DNA from: Hymenopellis radicata
Lineage: Eukaryota > Basidiomycota > Agaricomycetes > Agaricales > Physalacriaceae
DNA: 64,000 nucleotides
NCBI GenBank assembly: GCA_015501595.1
Contig: JADNRX010000096.1
Span: 1 to 64,000 of the forward strand
Reading direction: 5' to 3'
Shown here: piece by piece, positions 1 through 12,409 of the stretch
Numbering within the stretch: position 1 is the stretch's first letter
Layout of the letters: each line of letters opens with the position of its first letter
Position numbers and translations under genes: made by a program
The notes under the pieces: generated by a model
Told to the model about the DNA's origin: nothing
Databases searched by the model: none
Seen by the model: the letters and a program-made list of their open reading frames with translations, nothing else

Positions 1-124
1 GGTGCTGCTTGGTTCCATAGCTCCCTCCTAGATCCGGCAAGGAGTCACCCGTCGTCTTCTCCGGCTGCACAACCGGTATCGGCATGGCGCTCGCTGCTGC
101 CGCCGACAGCGAGAGCAGACTCAT
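1..124 (-). CDS. 5' end of an unidentified gene running off the left edge
   Basis: An open frame starts at the ATG at 124 (complement) and stays open to the window edge, giving 41 residues that begin MSLLSLSAAAASAMPIPVV. A TATATA box lies on the same strand at about 157-166, some 35-40 bases before the ATG, which is the spacing seen for other genes here. The alanine-rich start could be a weak signal or targeting sequence. No family can be recognised from so short a piece. Confidence 0.35.
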   Translation of the reverse strand, partial: MSLLSLSAAAASAMPIPVVQPEKTTGDSLPDLGGSYGTKQH

Positions 125-1866
125 AAAAGAGTCCTCGGTTCCAGATTGCTGTCGGTGATATATAGGGTCAGTCCTCCTAGCAAGCCCGATAACGAACGTG
201 TCCATACCTGTGTCCTCGTCATTGTCGTCGTCGGTTACAGGGTCAAGAAAGGCGGGCGGGTGGGTAATTGTACAAAAATTCCGGGAAAAATGAGGGCGAA
301 CTACAAGAACATGGTGGTGGAAGGAAAGGAAAAGGGGATCGGGAATTTCCTAATTCAAACTTTTTGGACAAGGAGCTGCTTTGTCAGCCCGATCTTGTGA
401 TTACCCTTCCACCAAGACATACCCCGAATAGGACTCGACGTTGAATGTGGCGCCGAATTGAACATCGGTAAGCTGTGGCAGAAGTGCCCAGCGAACCCGA
501 AGAACTCTCTTTGCTGCAAAGTGGCTCTTGAGATAAAATCTGCGCTTTGTCTCTTCTCCAACTCTCGCGAGAACCACGGAAACAAACCGGGCGCACTGAA
601 GGAGCTGAAACTCTATTCTGATACTAACAGTCGTCCGCTGCTCTGCATCGGTACGGGGTGGCTACCATCAATTACTTACCCGAATCCCCGAAGTGACTTG
701 CGCCATCAACCTTATTCCCTGGACGCACGTATCGCGGAATCAGGATGTTCACATTGCGCCTCGATGCGGGGTAGGCCCTGCCTAATTTTAGCCACACTGT
801 GGTGACGAATGTTTAAGTGGTCGGGCGCGTCCACCCTCATTGTTCGCTTAATGTGGTCGGCGCTTGAATGGTTAGTCCACTGTGGACGCGTCTAACAACG
901 GCCCACTATAAAATCAGCACCTAGTCGCGCGTATACCCCCACTTCCACTCCTCACAATCACAATCATTTAAATTCCTCAACCTTTAATATTTACTATGAA
1001 CCCCTTCTTTCTTCCTTCAGTACCTGTGCTGAACGCCAAGTAACTATCTCTCTTCCTTCCTACAGCCTGTACTCATCTCAATCACAGTGCTAGGGCCACT
1101 GGCGCTATTCAAGCCTTCACCATCTCGTCGACCGAGTTATTCCTATCCCAACTAAAAGCCCGCCTCGACTTCATCGACCTCGCCCTTTTCCAAAATCGCA
1201 TCACGCTTAGTCCCGAGCAATACGTCCAGCACTTGGACCACCGCACCCAGATGAACCTCATCTCGCGGCGGACCTTTTCCTCACTGAGCTGTTCGTCGAG
1301 CTGCAGAGCACCGGCGGGGCCTTGAGCGAGGGAAGGACCTTCGACACTTTCATGGGCGTCTATGACAGTCCCGAACAATACCGAGTCCCGTCGAACCCTG
1401 CCACTGGCGAGCAGAGGACAAGGTTCACGGACAGGTGGGACAATCCCCAGCGCCCGTCGCAGTCAGCACCATCTGCTTCACCCAGACCTCACGCGCCTAC
1501 TGGTCCGCGCCATTGGCAAAGACAGGTTCAGTACTCCCCGGGGAGTACAGTCCTTCGACCCTGAAGCGCGGCAAGGGCAAGGCTCGTCGCCACCACCCAT
1601 ATTCACCTTCTTCGAGTCCTAATCGCAGGAACGCCTACTCTAGCTTTGAGTCACGCCACAGTCATTCTTCCTAAGTACTAACATACATATGCACAAATAT
1701 GCCGACATGCTCTCCCTTTCTCTTGTAAATAGCACTGTACATTTCAACACGCGACCACTCCGTATGCATTTGAAAAGTTTCGTACACCTTAAGTCGATGT
1801 CGATTGAAGAGAACTTGAATGATCATCGAACAACGCGATAAACCAACTTCTCTCCCGAAATCGGCC
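125..1866. other. Intergenic stretch with no supported gene
   Basis: Only short overlapping frames without a matching intron structure are present. A segment at about 1100-1560 on the plus strand has a locally coding-like composition (for example SPEQYVQHLDHRTQMNL) but changes frame and has no usable start, so it may be a decayed gene. Nothing else was recognised. Confidence 0.5.
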
Positions 1867-3094
1867 TCATCCACTCCCACCTCCCGTCTCCGCACGCTCT
1901 CCAACCTTCCCAGCCCCCAACAGCCTAAACCCATCCTCCACAATCCTTCCCAACCCTCCCGGCATAGCCCGCACCGGATTCGGCTTCACAACCACATCCT
2001 GCTGACCGGACAAAAACCTGAACAGCGCCACAGTAAACGCGCGCCACCACTCCGGCGAGGCAGGCATAGTCTCATTATTATAAAAAATCTCATGCCCCAA
2101 TCCCATCCACGCAGCCCCATACCACGGCTTCACGTCCTCCCGGACACCCTGCTTATTCCACGCAGCCTTCCGCACAACAGCAATCGTTCCCCCGCCCTCT
2201 CTGAACGTCTGAGAAATACGCGCGGTGGTGTCGTCCTCCGATATACAGTCAAACGCGTACGCGATGCCGCCAGACGCTGCAAGGATCTCAGACTCCCATG
2301 TCTTCGAACGGTAGTCGAAAACTGCTTCGACTCCCAGTGAGAGTAATTTGGCATGATGCTTGGGACTGGCGGTGGCAAAGATTCTGTAGGGCGCGCCCGA
2401 TGGGGTTCGGAGCAGCTTGGCGAACTCGATGGCGTAGAGCCCGATGGAGGTCGCAGCGGAGTATATCAGGATCGTGGGCGAAGGAAGAGATTCTGCGGGA
2501 AAGGTGTAAGGACTGTTGGGAAATGGCGCGTTAATTCCAAGACGGATGAAGAGAGCCTTTCAATGATGACTTGAGTTTGACCCTTTTGGACAGAGGGGAA
2601 ATAGCGAATACCTGAGCAGCAGTCAAAGTACCCATCGGAAGCGTCGCCGCCTCGTCAAAAGAAAGCGCATCTGGAACGTGGATGGCAAGATCGGCCTCAA
2701 GAATAGCGTACTCTGCAAATCCCCCAGGACGAGGGTTTCCTGATGTAGCTAAAACCCTCTCACGTCAGCTTCGCCTTTTAATAGTAGCTAGGTACCTACC
2801 TCCTTGCAGAAGCCCCGCAGCTCTATCACCCACTTTCCACTCCGTCACACCAGACCCAAGTTTCTCGACGACACCAGCAATATCGCTCCCCACGACACGC
2901 CCAAAGTTCGTATCCGCCGGGTGCGCGACATACAACGCATCGACTGGATTCAAGGCGACGGAATGGACTCTAACGCGAATTTCATTAGGGCCAGGTTCTG
3001 GTATAGCGATTCGCTGGACGACAGCAGTATCTCCTGGAGCAGTGACTAGGGCGTCCATCGATGAAAGGATGAAGAATGGGAGGGTGTGAGACAT
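1867..3094 (-). CDS. Medium-chain dehydrogenase/reductase, zinc-independent enoyl-reductase-like
   Basis: Three exons (3094-2800, 2748-2612, 2556-1867) give 373 residues with phases consistent across both introns. The N-terminal GroES-like half shows ALNPVDALYVAHPADTNFG and GSDIAGVVEKLGSGV. The Rossmann half shows SAATSIGLYAIEFAKLL and then ASPKHHAKLLSLGVEAVFDYR, which is the NADPH-binding region of the MDR superfamily. The catalytic and structural zinc cysteines of true alcohol dehydrogenases are absent, so it fits the fungal zinc-binding-dehydrogenase-like/toxD-type or trans-enoyl-reductase group, probably a cytosolic NADPH-dependent reductase. The substrate is unknown. No polyketide synthase or other biosynthetic partner lies next to it, so a role in secondary metabolism is not supported by context. 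The second intron uses the acceptor at 2557, because only this one keeps the LTAAQ-ALFIRLG junction in frame. Confidence 0.85.
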
Positions 3095-3357
3095 CGAGCG
3101 CTTTTTGTAAGGCGCGCCTTAGTCATTGTGTCTCCACGAACCGGAGTGCGAAGACTAAGACTAGGAATATGGTTGAGAAGGCGGATGATTCATGGAGGCG
3201 AACAGAACGGAGACCGACAATGCCGAAGATGATATATTGCGCTAGAGTTACTAAGAATCTGTCAAGCATCAATAACGAAGGAGGTATATTTCGAGAGGCG
3301 TACAGCAGCGACTATTAGGGAATATTCATAAACCTGCGCGTCGCATTAGCTTCCAAC

Positions 3358-4490
3358 TCAACGCTCATAAGTCGAAGTAGTACTCAGTCCGCTGCGTGTA
3401 TCAGACGAGTCTCTCGCAAATTGCATAGACGCTCCGGGGGACAGAACATCACTCTCTAAATGAGGGAGAGAATCTTGTGTCCACGAATCGTCCGGACGAG
3501 ACATTCCAGCCATGACTCGGGCAATAACGAGGGTAGGCGCAATAGCCTATGAAGACTATATTAATATCGATCAAGCACTCTATGACAAAGGAAAACTCAC
3601 TGTGATACTGAATGAGATAACCTGAGGATAGAAGAACCTTGACATGAGCCGTACATCGAGAGTGAAGAACTCGTATGCGAAGACAAGGAGAAGGGCGGTG
3701 TAGCTGGCCGAGTAGATAAAACCCGATTCGAGGAGAACCTCGATAAGGCTGCGATACGTCTTGAAGTCGCCAGTAACACGCAGAATGCGGTACACGATGA
3801 GGAAGGTACCGAGGGTGTCCGTTATCACGGTCGATACGTAGTAAACCAATGTCCATTTGGCGCTTATGACAGGATGGGACATCGAGGACACAGTGCTGAC
3901 TGCAAAAGTATCAGATCAATTCTGATGGGCAGAGAGGCTCTGACCAATGTCCATAATCAGACATGGACCGAGATAGACGAAAACCTTCCAGCTGCGCGCG
4001 TACACGACCCAACAGCGCCAGCTCTACAACTGTCAGTCAGCGGCAACGAACAAATTGGCTTGATCAGCTCACCATGATCGAATCGGCGAGAATGACATTG
4101 ACCGACGGAAGCAGAGCAAGCCTGACATCCTTCTGCAAATCGTCGTACAGGAGGATCTTCTCCCCGAGCGCGTCCCCGTGAACGATGAAGACGCTACTGA
4201 GCACCTTCCACTTCAAGCACACAATCGTGGTCTCTGTGCACCAGAAGAACGTCACGATACACGCGAAAAGGATTCGCCTCCGATTCCACTGCGCCGTTCG
4301 GCCTAGTAGACGTGAATACTGTCAATGTCAGTCATTATCTATCTAGAGAGCTATCTAGAGACGACTCACCGATGTAATACAACGCAATGAAGAAAACGCA
4401 CGTATGGACGCCATGACAAAAGACGAGAAGGATAGTAGAGTGAAGAAGCGTCCCAAGGAGATGCTGCGAGTCCGCTTCAGTCACCTCCAT
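3358..4490 (-). CDS. Seven-TM family member A (uncharacterised basidiomycete receptor-like protein)
   Basis: Five exons (4490-4370, 4302-4073, 4023-3945, 3899-3601, 3546-3358) give 305 residues. Hydrophobic segments follow the family plan: TM1 in exon 1 (TILLVFCHGVHTCVFFIAL), TM2 and TM3 in exon 2, TM4 across exons 3/4, TM5 (WTLVYYVSTVITDTLGTFLI) and TM6 (LLESGFIYSASYTALLLVF) in exon 4, TM7 across exons 4/5 (FSIT-AIAPTLVIARVMAG). Exon 3 is 79 bp and opens with SWRCWVVYARSWKVF. The tail is short and serine-rich and ends LSTTSTYER. The loop after TM5 is shorter than in the siblings (exon 4 is 299 bp against 317-332). An upstream in-frame ATG at 4544 would add 18 residues; 4490 was chosen because the siblings have a 20-26-residue N-terminus. 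Function unknown; a plasma-membrane sensor is only an inference from topology. Confidence 0.8.
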
Positions 4491-5567
4491 CGTCGAGGGT
4501 GTAAGACGAAAAGAACACGCACTGTGATGCAAAATCGAAGGCACGACGAGAACGCATCGCCCTCACCATTTGACTGCCAAATAGGAATTTGCTTTGAGGT
4601 ATGAGCTCAGGCCCAATGGAGAATCCATTGAGTTCTCATCGCGTCCATTTCTGCGCGCGCCCGTACTTGAAGAACAGTTTGTATCCATGATGGTGGTTCT
4701 AAAGAAAGAGGCCGGCCCGGAGTATTTCGCCTACTTATTTCTTTCCTCATCTGTCTCTGCGATCTGAATGAGCTACATGTGCTGATGTGGTGCACAGCTC
4801 CCTTGTTAGTAGAAGAAGAGCTTCGAACCCTGATGATGCTGGCTGTGTGGCCCAGCTTTGAAGGGGCGTGCGAAGACACCCATAGAATGGTGGCATATGG
4901 TGATGAGCTTATACTTACCTCATATTGCAGCCTATGTGTACGAGCGCTTGGAGATTGTTCTTCAAGAGCCTACGCATGTACCCAATTGGTACCAGTAATT
5001 ATGTACAAGTTTTCACTCCCTTCTCCTGAGCATTGTGCAGACGTACCCGAAGGCTATCTTATGAATTCAGAATGAGCAGCATCCACAAAACTCTGATTTC
5101 TAGACCAACACCCTTCTGCTTCCCTCATCACATCGAGTTGCTGATGAACATTTTGGAATCATTGCTCGCCGTTTCCTCCGTGCTTGAATTGAGACCCTCG
5201 CGGAACAAACACTGAGTTTCCAGGTTCCATCTTCCGAACGCGGGAGGTTCTTCCCTGCCTCACCACCAAGGTCCTGACTCCTGGTTTGAATGCCCCTCCT
5301 CGTATTAGCTTGATACTGTAGTATTACATTCCTGAATTCAACAAAATGCGACAAGCGGCGCACATACGAGAGCCAATGACATAAGAATCTCTGCTTGTGG
5401 GGATGTAGGAACAGCTTGAAACTCCAGAAACAAGTATACATTTAAGTAATACATGTTTTGTACAGTAACTTCAAGAACAAATGGCGCTTCACGACTTGGA
5501 AGTAAGAGGACAACCAGAAAGAGATCAATTACCAAACTACGCCACAGCAATGAACGGATCACAAATC
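4491..5567. other. Intergenic stretch, nothing recognised
   Basis: Spacer between seven-TM copies A and B, apart from the possible 18-residue N-terminal extension of copy A up to 4544. Short frames on both strands show no domain, no splice-consistent extension and no repeat shared with the rest of the window. Confidence 0.5.
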
Positions 5568-6787
5568 CTAAAACCTCCCATGGGGCAACAACGTCCTCGG
5601 ACGCACACCCCTCGACGCGATCGAGTCACCGGATCCCGAACCCGGCTCGTTGTACCACACACTCGAATTCTCCTCCAGATCCACCGTTCTCCTAGTCTGC
5701 GTCTGCGGACCAGGCCCCACCCCACTCTCAAACCGCAACGACTTGACATGGGCCCTCGCCCACGAATCATTCGCCATGATACATGCAACGATCAGAGTAG
5801 GTGCAATGCCCTATGAAGGATAATTAGTGATGAGCGAAGATGGGGTGAGGAGCGCACAGTAATCGAAGACGCCACGGCCTTGGGGTAGTGGTACATTGCT
5901 ATAACCGGAGATGCATTCGGAGAGTAATATTCGTACGCATATATACCAAGAAGGACGGCATACGCCACTGAGTACAAAGCGGCGGATTCGACGAATAACT
6001 CGGTCATACCCCGGTATGTCGCGAGGCTTGCACGGATGCCAGTGATGCGAAGGATGCGGACGAGTACAAGGAATGTGTAGAACGTGTTGGTGAGCATGGC
6101 GACAGCGTAGGACACCAGATTCCAGTTAACATGGAAGATGCCGACGGAGGCATAGAGATTCGAGCCGGAAAGGATAAATCCAGAAACGACTAGAAAGGAC
6201 ATCAGTGGTGTAGTTGGAAAGGATAGAGAATAATTTACTTGTTTCTGTAACAAGGCATAGAGCTAAAGCAGCCACAACAATCCAATTCCGTCCATACCAT
6301 ACCCAGCAGCGCCAGATCTAGCGGTGCCATCAGAAGTTACGCGGAAAGCGTCAGTTGAATCAGCTCACCAGGATGATATCCGCGAAAACGACAGTAACCA
6401 CGTGAAGGATATCGCTTGAAATACCGCCTGGCATGGCACCGGACTGGTAAAAGGCGAGCTCCATGTCGAGCGATAATCCATGGGTAATGAAGCATTCGTC
6501 GATGGCTTTCCAATTCAATCCGACGACGACGGTTTGGCTACACCACAAGAAGGTGATGATCGCTATAAGGATGCTTTGTTGGCGGTCTATAGGTTCACCA
6601 ACAGAGAATGAGTTGACGAGTAGAATGGAAGAGGGCGGGACATACTAGCATAATAGAGAGCGACAAAGAAAACGACTGTGTGAATACCATGGCAGAACAC
6701 GAAAAGGATCGTGGAATGGAGATGGGTCGCGAGGAGATATTGGGCATCTGCGACGCTTAGGCCGAGTTGTTGGAGTGCTGAGGACAT
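5568..6787 (-). CDS. Seven-TM family member B
   Basis: Five exons (6787-6646, 6586-6369, 6317-6239, 6189-5858, 5810-5568) give 337 residues. It has the family N-terminus (SSALQQLGLSVADAQYLL), exon 3 of 79 bp starting IWRCWVWYGRNWIVV, and TM6 LFVESAALYSVAYAVLLGIY. It departs from its relatives after TM7: the motif reads APTLIVACIMANDSWARAHV, so about seven residues (the GKSRP stretch before NDSW) are missing. Exon 1 ends YYA instead of the usual YYIG. A TATAAG box sits 36 bases before the ATG. It lies downstream of KRE6-like copy 1 on the same strand and 1.1 kb from copy A, also on the same strand. Likely membrane sensor-like protein; ligand and partner unknown. Confidence 0.82.
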
Positions 6788-6822
6788 CGCCCTCTGGAGA
6801 AGCGTGAGCCATGGCTGTCTGC

Positions 6823-6828
6823 CTTATA
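6823..6828 (-). promoter_or_regulatory. TATA-like box of seven-TM copy B
   Basis: TATAAG on the minus strand, 36 bases before the ATG at 6787, matching the position of the box in copies D and G. Confidence 0.5.
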
Positions 6829-7638
6829 GTCGTATGGCCAGAGATGATCCCATCACGAGCACGGGGAGACGCCGATGTTCATCGTCCGGGGATGCCAGTG
6901 GTGGCTTTGTTCCGCGTTGAGATGATAGACCACAGGCGTTACGCAATGTCCCAATCATAGAGCATCAGTCGGCACCAGCTTTCGAGAACAGCTTGATCCA
7001 GTTCGACCCAACCTTGTTGGATGCCTATCCAGTGAGACGCCTATATGTTTTGTCGTCGTTGTCGGTAACGAGGATGGACGTACTATGATGATGATGATGA
7101 TGGTCAGAATCAAAGGGCGATCGGCGTGCTTTCCTTTGTCTGCTTACAGTAACCCTCCGGATTTCGGGTTTCGTTTGAGTGATGTATATTTATACAACGA
7201 ACACCTCACAGTACGCATTAAGTTATCTCAACCTCGATTCGTTGGCCGTGCTGCTCTTCGCCTAGTACAACTCAGAGCATTTTTCCGATAGACAGACGTT
7301 TGGCACATTTGTGTATCCGTGGAGCCTTCACGGTACCAGGAGAGAATTAGAATATCACCTTCTGCTCTGTCGGCCGGGCGATATACAGCTTCTGAATCCC
7401 ATAAAGTACATGAGAGCCAAAGTGGCGCGAATAGAAAAAGCGAGTTTCGCCTTCTGGCCACCGTCGTCGCCGGCATCAATCCATATCAACCCGTGTTTGT
7501 TCAATTGTGTCCTGGACTGCGATGCTTAGAGGCGAAATGGTATGCTCTAAGAAAATCTTGATATATTGTGAGCTAGTACTGACATCCAAATTGAAATGTC
7601 CCAAGCCATAAGAGAAAAAAGCAATCGTCCTGCTCGCG
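6829..7638. other. Intergenic stretch with a short ATG microsatellite
   Basis: Spacer between seven-TM copy B and KRE6-like copy 1. The only structure seen is six perfect ATG trinucleotides at 7085-7102. Confidence 0.6.
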
Positions 7639-9994
7639 CTAGCATTCTCCGAGGAAGCTGTTCTTCGGCATAGGCTGCTTATAATCGTCGACCCACGTCG
7701 TCAGATTGGGGTTCGAATACGCTTCAAGGTACCTGGAAAACGGGTGCGAGTCAGCAACATACAACAAACACAATAGCGCCCTGAACGCACTCCTCAATAT
7801 ACGCCTTCGTGGGGTAATCGTCTGGGTCGCAGCCAACATTGATGGCACCCTTAGGCTGGTATACGCGTATGTAGTCGATGCTCATCGTCGTCGGGAACGT
7901 AATATGCTCGAGATCAACCTCACCAAAGTTCCCAGACATGCCCAGATTCGCGAGGATGTACTGCCGCCGCCACATACTATGAGTGATCATCTAGATTGAA
8001 CATGGAAAAACTCACCATGGGCTCCTGAGGAACAGGTCGCGCCCCAATCTCGACACGGCTGTCAGCAGCAGCACCAGGTCCTCTGAACGTCCACGCGGGG
8101 TTGCCGTCGTTCAGCCAAGTGATATACTGCAACGGTCAATTTTAGGAGGCCAAAGTCAAAGAGAGCGCCCTACGCTATCATCGTAGCCTGAAATTCCAAG
8201 TCATCAGTACGTGAGAGGCGGCGGGGATATAAAGACGAAGTACCTGGCTTATACTCGAATCCATAGATCGAAAAGCACCCTCCCGCCAACTCATAACAAT
8301 CTTGATCTATCCACGTCCGAATTAAAGAGATGAGCCATCGAGGCATGTCAAAATATCTTACTCGTCTTGGACACTACAGACGTCGCTTGCTGGTACACAC
8401 CACCCAGGTACGTGTTCAGTTCCGATATAGTCTCGTCATAAATCTCGAGATTGTTATCCGTCGCATTAAACCACTCGTAGTGGTAATTGAAGGGCTTCAA
8501 ATTTAGAGGACAGTGAGTCAAGTGTCAGTGGAGAATGAAACCTCACTTACAGCCCACTGACTAGACTGCGACACGTATCCTTGTTGGTTTGACACAGTAG
8601 CCTCAAAGACATCGATCTCAGGAGCCGACCGTCCGACGAACGTCTTGTCCGAATGCATAGGTCCGGGGTGAGATTCGCCGGGACATGTACATCTCGATAA
8701 CCTCTGACCAGGGAGGTAGGACAAGTCTTCCGCCATGAGAGGTTGTCCGTCAACGGTCTGATTCTTGACTGTCCCAACGTCGCACGCGTCGTACGTATAA
8801 GGCCACTAATACCGACATCAGAGTGTATTCCAAATCATTGTCACCGTTCAGACTCACCATACCATCCAAGCTCGCACCGTAACCCGCACGGCCGAGATTA
8901 CCCATAGCCCACACGGCAGGCCACAGTCCAGCAATGTTGTTCGCACCAGGCAAGGTGACCGAAGCCTCAAGCAGACCCCCGGTAAAACAGAACTTGTTCC
9001 AGGTCGACATCATCCCGCCTTGCCACGGCAGATCATGCGTAGGCTTCGCTGAGAGCGTTATACGCAACACGCCGTCCTTCGTAGTGATCGCTGCAGGATC
9101 ATACCACTCCATGTTATTCGTTAACCAATAATGCAGATCGACGGCTTCCCAATACGGATCCTCGCCAGGATAGAAGGAACGACCGTCGACGTTGAACTCG
9201 TCGCTGAAGACCAGCTGCATTTCTTCGCCAGTCTCCAAGGAGAGTTTTGTGTACGCGTCTTTTGGTGTATCGAGGTCGATTAAGCCGAAATTCCCTGGTA
9301 TTTCGGGCACCTAGGAGATCGATCAGCCACGTACAACGAGAGAAGGTAAACGCGAAGCTGCACCTGTCCGCTCCCATTGATACCTCCGAGGTTGAAGCCG
9401 CCTTGTGTCGAGAGCATCGTTTTGGTAAAATAACTCGCAATGGGGTATCCAGCACTAAGCACAACTGAGATGAATTGCAAGATGGAAGGAATGAGGGAGA
9501 CAAACAAAAGAGCAACTAGGCCCATGCCGAGAATCATGAGACAACCGAGGTTGGTGATACCTCTGTAGGTCAAGACGGACCCGCCTGCATCGTTCTTCAT
9601 GTCCCGTCGCGGGTCGGGATTGTGAAGATAGTCGTCTGGCTCAGGGAGGGTTGGGGAAAGGTCTGAGCCCCAGGACGCCGGATCCGCGGATAGGGAGAAC
9701 TAGGCGCGTATATTTGGTCAGAGATGCGTGCAGTGACGTGGAGACGACATACCTTGTCCGAAATCGAAGGCGCAATGGACGGTCGGCCACCGCCGCTTTG
9801 GTAAGGCCCGTCGTTCTTCTGCGACGACGTCAGACTAGGTCTAGACGTTTGAAAGTGCCGAATCATACCAACGACGCGTTGCTCGCCACTGAGCGCACGC
9901 TGGGGGCCCCGCCGAGGCTGGTGGTAGACTGGTTGGGCAGAAGATGTGTCTTCGACGGCGACATTGCCCGCTTCTCGTAGGCGGAGGGCGCCAT
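7639..9994 (-). CDS. KRE6/SKN1-like beta-glucan synthesis protein, copy 1 (GH16-type)
   Basis: About 598 residues in eleven exons, from the ATG at 9994 to the TAG at 7639. The order is: a serine-rich cytosolic N-terminus (LLPNQSTTSLGGAPSVRS), the family signature SADPASWGSDLSPTLPEPDD with DDYLHNPDPRRD, one membrane anchor (ILGMGLVALLFVSLIPSIL), then a lumenal GH16-like domain with LVFSDEFNVDGRSFYPGEDP, the acidic pair in PEIDVFEA (ExDxxE), the NLEIYDETISELNTYLGG region and the end NPNLTTWVDDYKQP. Proteins of this family are type II membrane proteins of the secretory pathway needed for beta-1,6-glucan and wall assembly. Two very short exons (GYDDS and the 21-residue exon before it) are needed to keep the frame. 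Copy 2 lies 2.4 kb upstream on the same strand. Their N-terminal thirds are almost identical, introns included. The frame looks intact. Confidence 0.9.
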
Positions 9995-10849
9995 GCTCGT
10001 GGTTCAAAAAAGAAAGGCAGGAAGAAAGAGCGACTGGAGAGACAAGGCAAGAAAGAGATGCTAAAACTCGGGGGCAAATCCAGACTTCGGTATTGCAGCA
10101 TGAGCTAGAATATTGGCATCCATTAATAGTCCTCCTCTTCCAGTTTCGCCGGCTTACTTTTTGATCCCAGGAACGGATGATGAGTCGGCCGTATGGGAAC
10201 CCTGAGACGCGTCCAGCCAGGACTTGTCGACGCGTATCGTTCCCTTCCGCTATTGTAACCTGCAACGCCGTTCAAGTTGGAGATTTGGACATTGAATACT
10301 CTCCTTTTGACAACGAGGCTGAATCCCGGCTGGGAGCTTGTACAGCGTTCGTCGAGGGGGCACCTTGACAGCCGCCACGATGGCCGACCCTGAAAAAAAC
10401 ACAAAATAAACTGGGGAAATGTGCTGGATTTGAGGAGGATTACCTGTAATGTAACTTAGGCAACGCCAATCCTTTTAAGTCTACGGATTGCCCCTCACCA
10501 GTAACTGAGTCTGCCGGTAAAGCACGAGAAATTCGCATGTGTCAATAATTATAATTATAATAAGGCCAAGTCACTCGACCAGCCGAGTAAGGAGGGAAGA
10601 CCGACATCGTGGAAGGAAGGAAGGGACTTTATTTGCAGACTCGGAGTGACGGCAGCAGGAGAGGTTGACACTAAATATAACAGCAAGAATCCGATCATCC
10701 GCGGGGGCATATGATATTCTACGTCAACCACGTGGGTAAGCATCTTTGTCATTTTCCGCCTGTCATCCGTGACCTTTTGCTGTTGTACATTGTTGGTTGT
10801 ACATAGCACGTACCCTCCTCTGACTGTCAGGTAGCCCGACGCCTTTAAA
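9995..10849. other. Upstream region of KRE6-like copy 1
   Basis: Contains the promoter side of copy 1. Short frames at 9597-10400 are antisense shadows of its first exons or lack support. No motif was recognised with confidence. Confidence 0.4.
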
Positions 10850-11345
10850 TGCGACGTGAACGCACGCTCTAAATCGAAACCCACACGCGAATACTGCGGG
10901 AGAGAATCTTTCTTTCACCAGTGGACTTCTGACCGCAGACACTTCGTGCAACCTCTATTCATCAAGATGCATTACACGCGGCTATCTGGCGGGCAATGTG
11001 GATGGTGCCAGTTCCGGTTCCGTGTATTTTTATGTCTGCAATCCAAACGCATACTGTCTTGACTGAGACCAGATTCCCGGACTTGTGTTATAATTTGGTC
11101 GGGGAGAACGCCGGAACGCAGGTCGCTGGGACTCAAAATTGAACGTTGGAAGCTTGGAAAAAATAATCTGACAATGATCAAGATTCTTTTCGGCACTATC
11201 TGCGTATCGGGAACTGCTTTGACTTCTCCATACTCCTCCTGTATCCCCATTATTCAGCATATCACCTTCAATCAACGGAGCACTTTGGCTGTTGGCCATC
11301 CTGACTTGGATGCGACCGGACATGATCTCCGTGAAGTGAGTACTA
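10850..11345. repeat. Dispersed direct repeat R1 (partner at 22.84-23.33 kb)
   Basis: About 490 bp that can be aligned by eye over its length with 22835-23330 in the same orientation. Shared landmarks are the phrases TTCATCAAGATGCATT, CTTGACTGAGACCAG, GGAGAACGCCG, GGTCGCTGGGACTC, TTGACTTCTCC, GCACTTTGGCTGTT and GATGATCTCCGTGAAGTGAGTACT (one mismatch in this copy). No open frame is shared. It may be a decayed transposable element or a duplicated gene flank. Confidence 0.7.
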
Positions 11346-11884
11346 CTACTGCATTCATTCCTCGAGATGAACGCGGGCTGAGTCGCCGTAGTAGCGATCA
11401 CTATAGATGGTAAGCTATCGTATACTGGAATGCACTGCAATATTTAACTCCTTGTATGCTCCTTGCTTGTCTACTACTCGCGCAGACCGCTGACGGGACT
11501 CACGATCCAAACTGATTCATAGCCGTTCGGTCCTTGCCGCACCGAAAGGTCCCATCGGCTTTTTGGTGTTCTGTTTCTTCGAGGTAGACTCAATTAAAGT
11601 TGATCTAGTCGCAATTACCAGACTCCGAAAAGGTCAAGACATTGTTACACATCCACAAGGCCGTTTTCATCGTCTAAGGCAAGTTTCCCCACGCAGACCG
11701 ATACAAGGATCGCAGCGACCAATGTGCCGACCGGCTATGCGAGCGTAAACTGAGGGCATCACCGGCGACCGCTGTCGGATGCATGTCCGAGGCCGATGTT
11801 GGCGAATAGTACCAGTAAGTATAAAGTGAAGTTTGAACGTTTGAACAGTGGATCAATTTGGACGATTTGGAGCGCATTCTCCCA

Positions 11885-12223
11885 CACGATTTACTACCAT
11901 ATCGAAGCTGCCCGTCGCGCCAAATTCGAGAGTGTCTGGCCCCTCATCAGGCAGCAGCTGCTTGATCTTTTCAATGGTGAGGGAATGCCTAAGGAAGCCG
12001 CACAGTGTTACGAAAGAGTACCTTTTCTGTTGTCCTTGATTCCTAGCCGTCGTCCTTATTCAACACCGCGCGCGCGTTGGCATCCGCCGAGCAGCTCAAG
12101 GTCCTGGATGAAAATTACGGACACAAGAATAAGGAGTGCAAGGCTAGGGTTAAAGCCATGTATGAGGAATTAAGGTTACGGGATGTTTATGTGGAATATG
12201 AGAAGAAGGTGTATGCGGTATGA
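11885..12223 (+). pseudogene. Internally deleted farnesyl diphosphate synthase relic
   Basis: Two fragments of one enzyme lie head to tail. About 11916-12018 reads ARRAKFESVWPLIRQQLLDL followed by GEGMPKEAAQCYE, matching the N-terminal helices of polyprenyl synthases of the FPPS type. About 12055-12223 reads TARALASAEQLKVLDENYGH then KARVKAMYEELRLRDVYVEYE and a stop, matching the extreme C-terminus. The whole middle, including both DDxxD metal-binding motifs, is missing, so no activity is possible. A working synthase would make the C15 precursor of sterols and terpenes. The copy probably arose by partial duplication; the intact gene is not in this window. Confidence 0.7.
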
Positions 12224-12409
12224 TTGATGCTATTCCTGAGGGTGGTGAGGGGAGGCTGAAACGGGAGGTTTTTAAAAGTTTTGGGAAAGGTTTACCAACG
12301 GGAGAGCTAGGGCGTGTGTACGTTTTTATGGTGCTTGAGCGAGCTAGTACCGATATCCACATTGGCATGTGATTAGAACAAAGCAATCGTCCTACCCTCA
12401 ACGCACCCG

